Shown here: one piece after another, positions 5,572 through 7,942 of the stretch | Layout: every line of letters starts with the position of its first letter | Numbering within the stretch: the stretch's first letter is position 1 | From: Burkholderiales bacterium | GTDB taxonomy: Bacteria > Pseudomonadota > Gammaproteobacteria > Burkholderiales > Usitatibacteraceae | Direction of reading: 5' to 3' | Length of the DNA: 7,942 bases | Assembly: GCA_017880705.1 (NCBI GenBank) | Contig: JADGRS010000137.1 | Coordinates: 1 to 7,942, forward strand | The notes under the pieces: generated by a model | The model's database searches: none | What the model was told of the DNA's origin: nothing | What the model saw: the letters and a program-made list of their open reading frames with translations, nothing else | Position numbers and translations under genes: made by a program

Positions 5572-7410
5572 ATGAACTTCCTGCGCATCGCGGGCCTCGC
5601 CGGCCTTGCAAGCCTGGGCGCGCACGCCCAGTCCGTTTCGACTCCGCAACCCCCCCAGACCTTCGACCCGGTGATCGTGACCGCGACGCGGTCGCTCGAT
5701 CCCGCGACCACGCTGCGCGACGCCATCGTCATCACGCGCGAGGACCTCGATGCGGCCGGCCCGCTTTCGCTCGCGGAAGTCCTGCAAAGGCGCGCCGGGA
5801 TCGAGATCCGCTCGACCGGTGGGCCGGGGCAGCCGCAGTCGATCTTCATGCGCGGCGCGGGCAGCGCGCAGACGCTCGTGCTGGTGGACGGCTTGCGCGT
5901 GGGATCGGCAACCGTCGGCACCACGTCGATCGAGAACCTTCCCATCGAGATGATCGAGCGCGTCGAGGTCGTGAAGGGATCGCTCTCCAGCCTCTACGGC
6001 TCCGATGCGATCGGCGGCGTGGTGCAGATCTTCACGCGCGGCAAGACGGTGCCGCATCTGTTTGTCTCGGCCGCGTACGGCAGCGACAACGACCGGCGCT
6101 TCTCCGCGGGGCTCACCACCGTCGACAACGCAACGAGCGTGTCGCTCTCCGCGGGCGCGCGCGCCGTCGATGCGCGCAGCGCGGCCAATCCGCGCGCGGG
6201 GCCTTTCGTCTACAACCCCGACCGCGATCCCTACGACAACGCGTACTTCACGTTGCGCGCCGCCCAGACGATGTGGCAGGGCGAGACGGTCGAGCTGGAC
6301 GCGTTCGCGTCACGCGGCCGCACGCATTTCGATTCCGGACCCGGCGACGACCGCAACGACCAGTCGATCTCGGGCGCCAAGGTGTCGTCGTCGAGCCACT
6401 TCGCGCCGTGGTGGGCGAGCCGGCTCACGCTCGGCGGCGGACGCGACCGCATCGAGACCCACGGCTCGTTTCCAGGAATCATCGAGACGCAGCAGGCCCA
6501 GGGCTCGTGGGTCAACGAGCTCACGACCCCGCTCGGAAACGCCGTGGCCGGCGCGGAAACCGTTCGCCAGCGCGTGGTGAGCGACGACTCGACGCCCTTC
6601 ACGAGAACGCAGCGCAACACCACTTCCGAGTTCCTGGGCGCGAACGAGTCCTTCGCCGGACAGCGGATCGAGGCGAGCGCGCGCCACGACGACGACGACC
6701 AGTTCGGCGCGCGCGACACCGGAAGCGTGAGCTACGGCTTCGACATTCCGTCGGTGATGCGCATCGCCGCGACCTACGCCCGCGGCTTCCGCGCGCCCAC
6801 GTTCTTCGACCTCTACGGGCCGGCGTTTCCTGGAAGCTACTCGCCGAATCCCGCGCTCCAGCCCGAGCGCAGCAAGAACTACGAGATCGCATTGAAGTCC
6901 GATGCCGCCGCGTCGTTCCAGTGGCGCATCTCGGCCTTCGACAATCGATTCGACAACCTCATCGTGTACAGCCCGGAGCAGATGACGGTCCTCAACGTCG
7001 CGAAGGCCCGCGCGCGGGGAGTGGAAGCTTCCATCGACGCGAACTGGCTGGGCACGCGCGTGCGCGCGACGCTAACCGCGCAGCGGCCACGCGACGAGAC
7101 GACGGGCCTGCGCCTCCAGGGGCGCGCGCGGAGCTACGGATCCATCGACGTGACGCGACGCTTCGGCCAGTGGACCGCGGGCGTGAGCGTGCTCGCGAGC
7201 GGCGAGCGTTTCGACTCGACCGACGAATCGCCCGGCTCGCGCCTCGGCGGCTATGCGGTGGTCGACGCCCGGGTGCGCTACGCGTTCGACGCGCGCTGGT
7301 CGGCGGAGCTTGCCGCGGCGAACCTCGGCGATCGCCGCTACGAGAGCGCGGTGGGATACGACGCGCCGCGACGCTCGGTGATGCTGAGCGTCCGCTTCGA
7401 GGCGTTCTGA
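5572..7410 (+). CDS. btuB: TonB-dependent outer-membrane vitamin B12 receptor BtuB
   Basis: BtuB imports cobalamin across the outer membrane using energy passed through TonB. The 612-residue length is close to E. coli BtuB (614). Residues 1-19 are a short signal peptide with probable cleavage after AHA. The TonB box is DPVIVTATR (32-40). The plug domain (~45-155) has the standard blocks LAEVLQRRAGIEIR (67-80), SIFMRGAGSAQTLVLVDGLRV (90-110), IENLPIEMIERVEVVKG (120-136) and SLYGSDAIGGVVQIFTR (140-156). The C-terminal ~455 residues form the 22-strand barrel, with FRAPTFFDLYGP and NPALQPERSKNYEI, and end in a terminal phenylalanine (FEAF), the usual barrel-assembly signal. The start at 5572 follows AAGAAGGA; an ATG at 5293 in frame would lie upstream of the aptamer and is rejected. 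The riboswitch upstream supports a B12 substrate. No btuFCD or cob genes are in the window. Confidence 0.95.
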   Translation: MNFLRIAGLAGLASLGAHAQSVSTPQPPQTFDPVIVTATRSLDPATTLRDAIVITREDLDAAGPLSLAEVLQRRAGIEIRSTGGPGQPQSIFMRGAGSAQTLVLVDGLRVGSATVGTTSIENLPIEMIERVEVVKGSLSSLYGSDAIGGVVQIFTRGKTVPHLFVSAAYGSDNDRRFSAGLTTVDNATSVSLSAGARAVDARSAANPRAGPFVYNPDRDPYDNAYFTLRAAQTMWQGETVELDAFASRGRTHFDSGPGDDRNDQSISGAKVSSSSHFAPWWASRLTLGGGRDRIETHGSFPGIIETQQAQGSWVNELTTPLGNAVAGAETVRQRVVSDDSTPFTRTQRNTTSEFLGANESFAGQRIEASARHDDDDQFGARDTGSVSYGFDIPSVMRIAATYARGFRAPTFFDLYGPAFPGSYSPNPALQPERSKNYEIALKSDAAASFQWRISAFDNRFDNLIVYSPEQMTVLNVAKARARGVEASIDANWLGTRVRATLTAQRPRDETTGLRLQGRARSYGSIDVTRRFGQWTAGVSVLASGERFDSTDESPGSRLGGYAVVDARVRYAFDARWSAELAAANLGDRRYESAVGYDAPRRSVMLSVRFEAF

Positions 7411-7417
7411 GCGCTCA
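7408..7417. repeat. 10-bp perfect palindrome joining two convergent stop codons
   Basis: TGAGCGCTCA is its own reverse complement. It begins with the btuB stop TGA (7408-7410) and ends with the methyltransferase stop read on the other strand (7417-7415). Only 4 bases separate the two genes. It is too short, and lacks flanking U/A runs, to be called a bidirectional terminator. Confidence 0.6.
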
Positions 7418-7942
7418 GCGGGGTTTCACGATGAGGCCCTGACCCGTCGGCAGGGACAGGATCATCACGTCGTGCGCCTTGGCAAATGCGTCCCAGGCCT
7501 TTTTCTGGTTGACATGCGCGGCCCATCCGTAGTCGTCGAGCAGGACAAGCCCTCCCGGAACGAGCCGCGGCCAAAAGAACCCTGCAGCCGCCATCTCCGC
7601 GGCGGCGACGTTCATGTCGATGGACAAGTACGCGACGCTGCCCGATCCCGGCATCGCGGAAAGCGTGTCCGGAACCCGCCCGCGCACGATGATCGCATTG
7701 GGCCACCGCGCGAACTTCCTCACCACGGCCGCATGGTTCGCGTCTCCGTCCTGGTACTTGCGGTTCATGTCGAGCACTCCGACACGCCTTTCGTCATCGG
7801 ACACCTGCTCGGGTGGAATACCCTGCCACGTGTCGAAGAGATAGAACTTGCGCCCGCCATGACTGGCAAAATCGAGCCAGGTCATCACGGCGCCCGACAG
7901 GATGCCCGTATGCACGCCGCATTCGACGAAATCGCCGTCGAG
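7415..7942 (-). CDS. TylF/MycF-like SAM-dependent methyltransferase, C-terminal part (5' end outside window)
   Basis: The frame is open to the right edge, so 175 C-terminal residues are visible and the start is beyond 7942. The first visible residues, LDGDFVECGVHTGILSG, match motif I of TylF/MycF-type O-methyltransferases (GDFVECGVxxGG, SAM binding). Then come KFYLFDTWQGIPP (acidic residue that usually contacts SAM ribose), VVRKFARWPNAIIVRGRVPDTL, AYLSIDMNVAAAE and PRLVPGGLVLLDDYGW. The ID and DDY acidic residues are in the positions that hold Mg2+ in characterised members. The family methylates sugar hydroxyls in antibiotics such as tylosin and novobiocin, and many homologues sit in polysaccharide gene clusters. 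The acceptor here is unknown. An in-frame GTG at 7915 is not the start, because motif I lies upstream of it. Confidence 0.88.
   Translation of the reverse strand, partial: LDGDFVECGVHTGILSGAVMTWLDFASHGGRKFYLFDTWQGIPPEQVSDDERRVGVLDMNRKYQDGDANHAAVVRKFARWPNAIIVRGRVPDTLSAMPGSGSVAYLSIDMNVAAAEMAAAGFFWPRLVPGGLVLLDDYGWAAHVNQKKAWDAFAKAHDVMILSLPTGQGLIVKPR

Noticed and set aside
5511..7442. A long + strand frame overlapping btuB in another phase
   Set aside because: The product is arginine-dominated low-complexity shadow sequence, while the btuB frame shows complete receptor motifs.

Overview
The window is GC-rich chromosomal DNA, densely packed with genes on both strands and with strong G/C preference at third codon positions. 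The gene order zapB-like/zapA/6S RNA, the eukaryote-style class I aldolase close to purC, and the protein types suggest a betaproteobacterium or close relative. I infer this from gene content; there is no 16S or other taxonomic marker here. No mobile element, CRISPR array, tRNA or rRNA is visible.

Left part, + strand (1-3217): the 3' end of a class I fructose-bisphosphate aldolase gene, including its Schiff-base lysine. It is followed by a zinc-ribbon membrane protein of the DUF3667 type, purC (SAICAR synthetase) overlapping it by 4 bases, and an M20-family (ArgE/DapE-like) deacylase. The spacings are 7, -4 and 6 bases, so this looks like one transcription unit.

Middle part, - strand (3214-5220), read right to left: a short ZapB-like coiled-coil gene and zapA (4-base overlap), then the 6S RNA gene ssrS, an EVE-domain protein and a TauE/SafE (TSUP) membrane transporter. 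The 6S RNA is the main non-coding find. It has a perfect 20-bp closing stem, the conserved GAGCCGATA template segment and the conserved CUUGRACC/GGUUCRAG hairpin of the central bubble. The EVE gene's Shine-Dalgarno sequence lies at the 3' edge of the closing stem.

Right part (5221-7942): a 351-base interval without genes holds the divergent promoter region, a complete cobalamin riboswitch and its expression platform. It controls btuB, the TonB-dependent outer-membrane vitamin B12 receptor. btuB converges with a TylF/MycF-like SAM-dependent methyltransferase gene that runs off the right edge.

The window is mostly housekeeping: central carbon metabolism, purine synthesis, cell division, global RNA polymerase control by 6S RNA, and B12 uptake. 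I see no convincing novel multi-gene system. The points most worth a second look are the 6S RNA/EVE junction, the riboswitch expression platform, and the DUF3667 gene translationally joined to purC.
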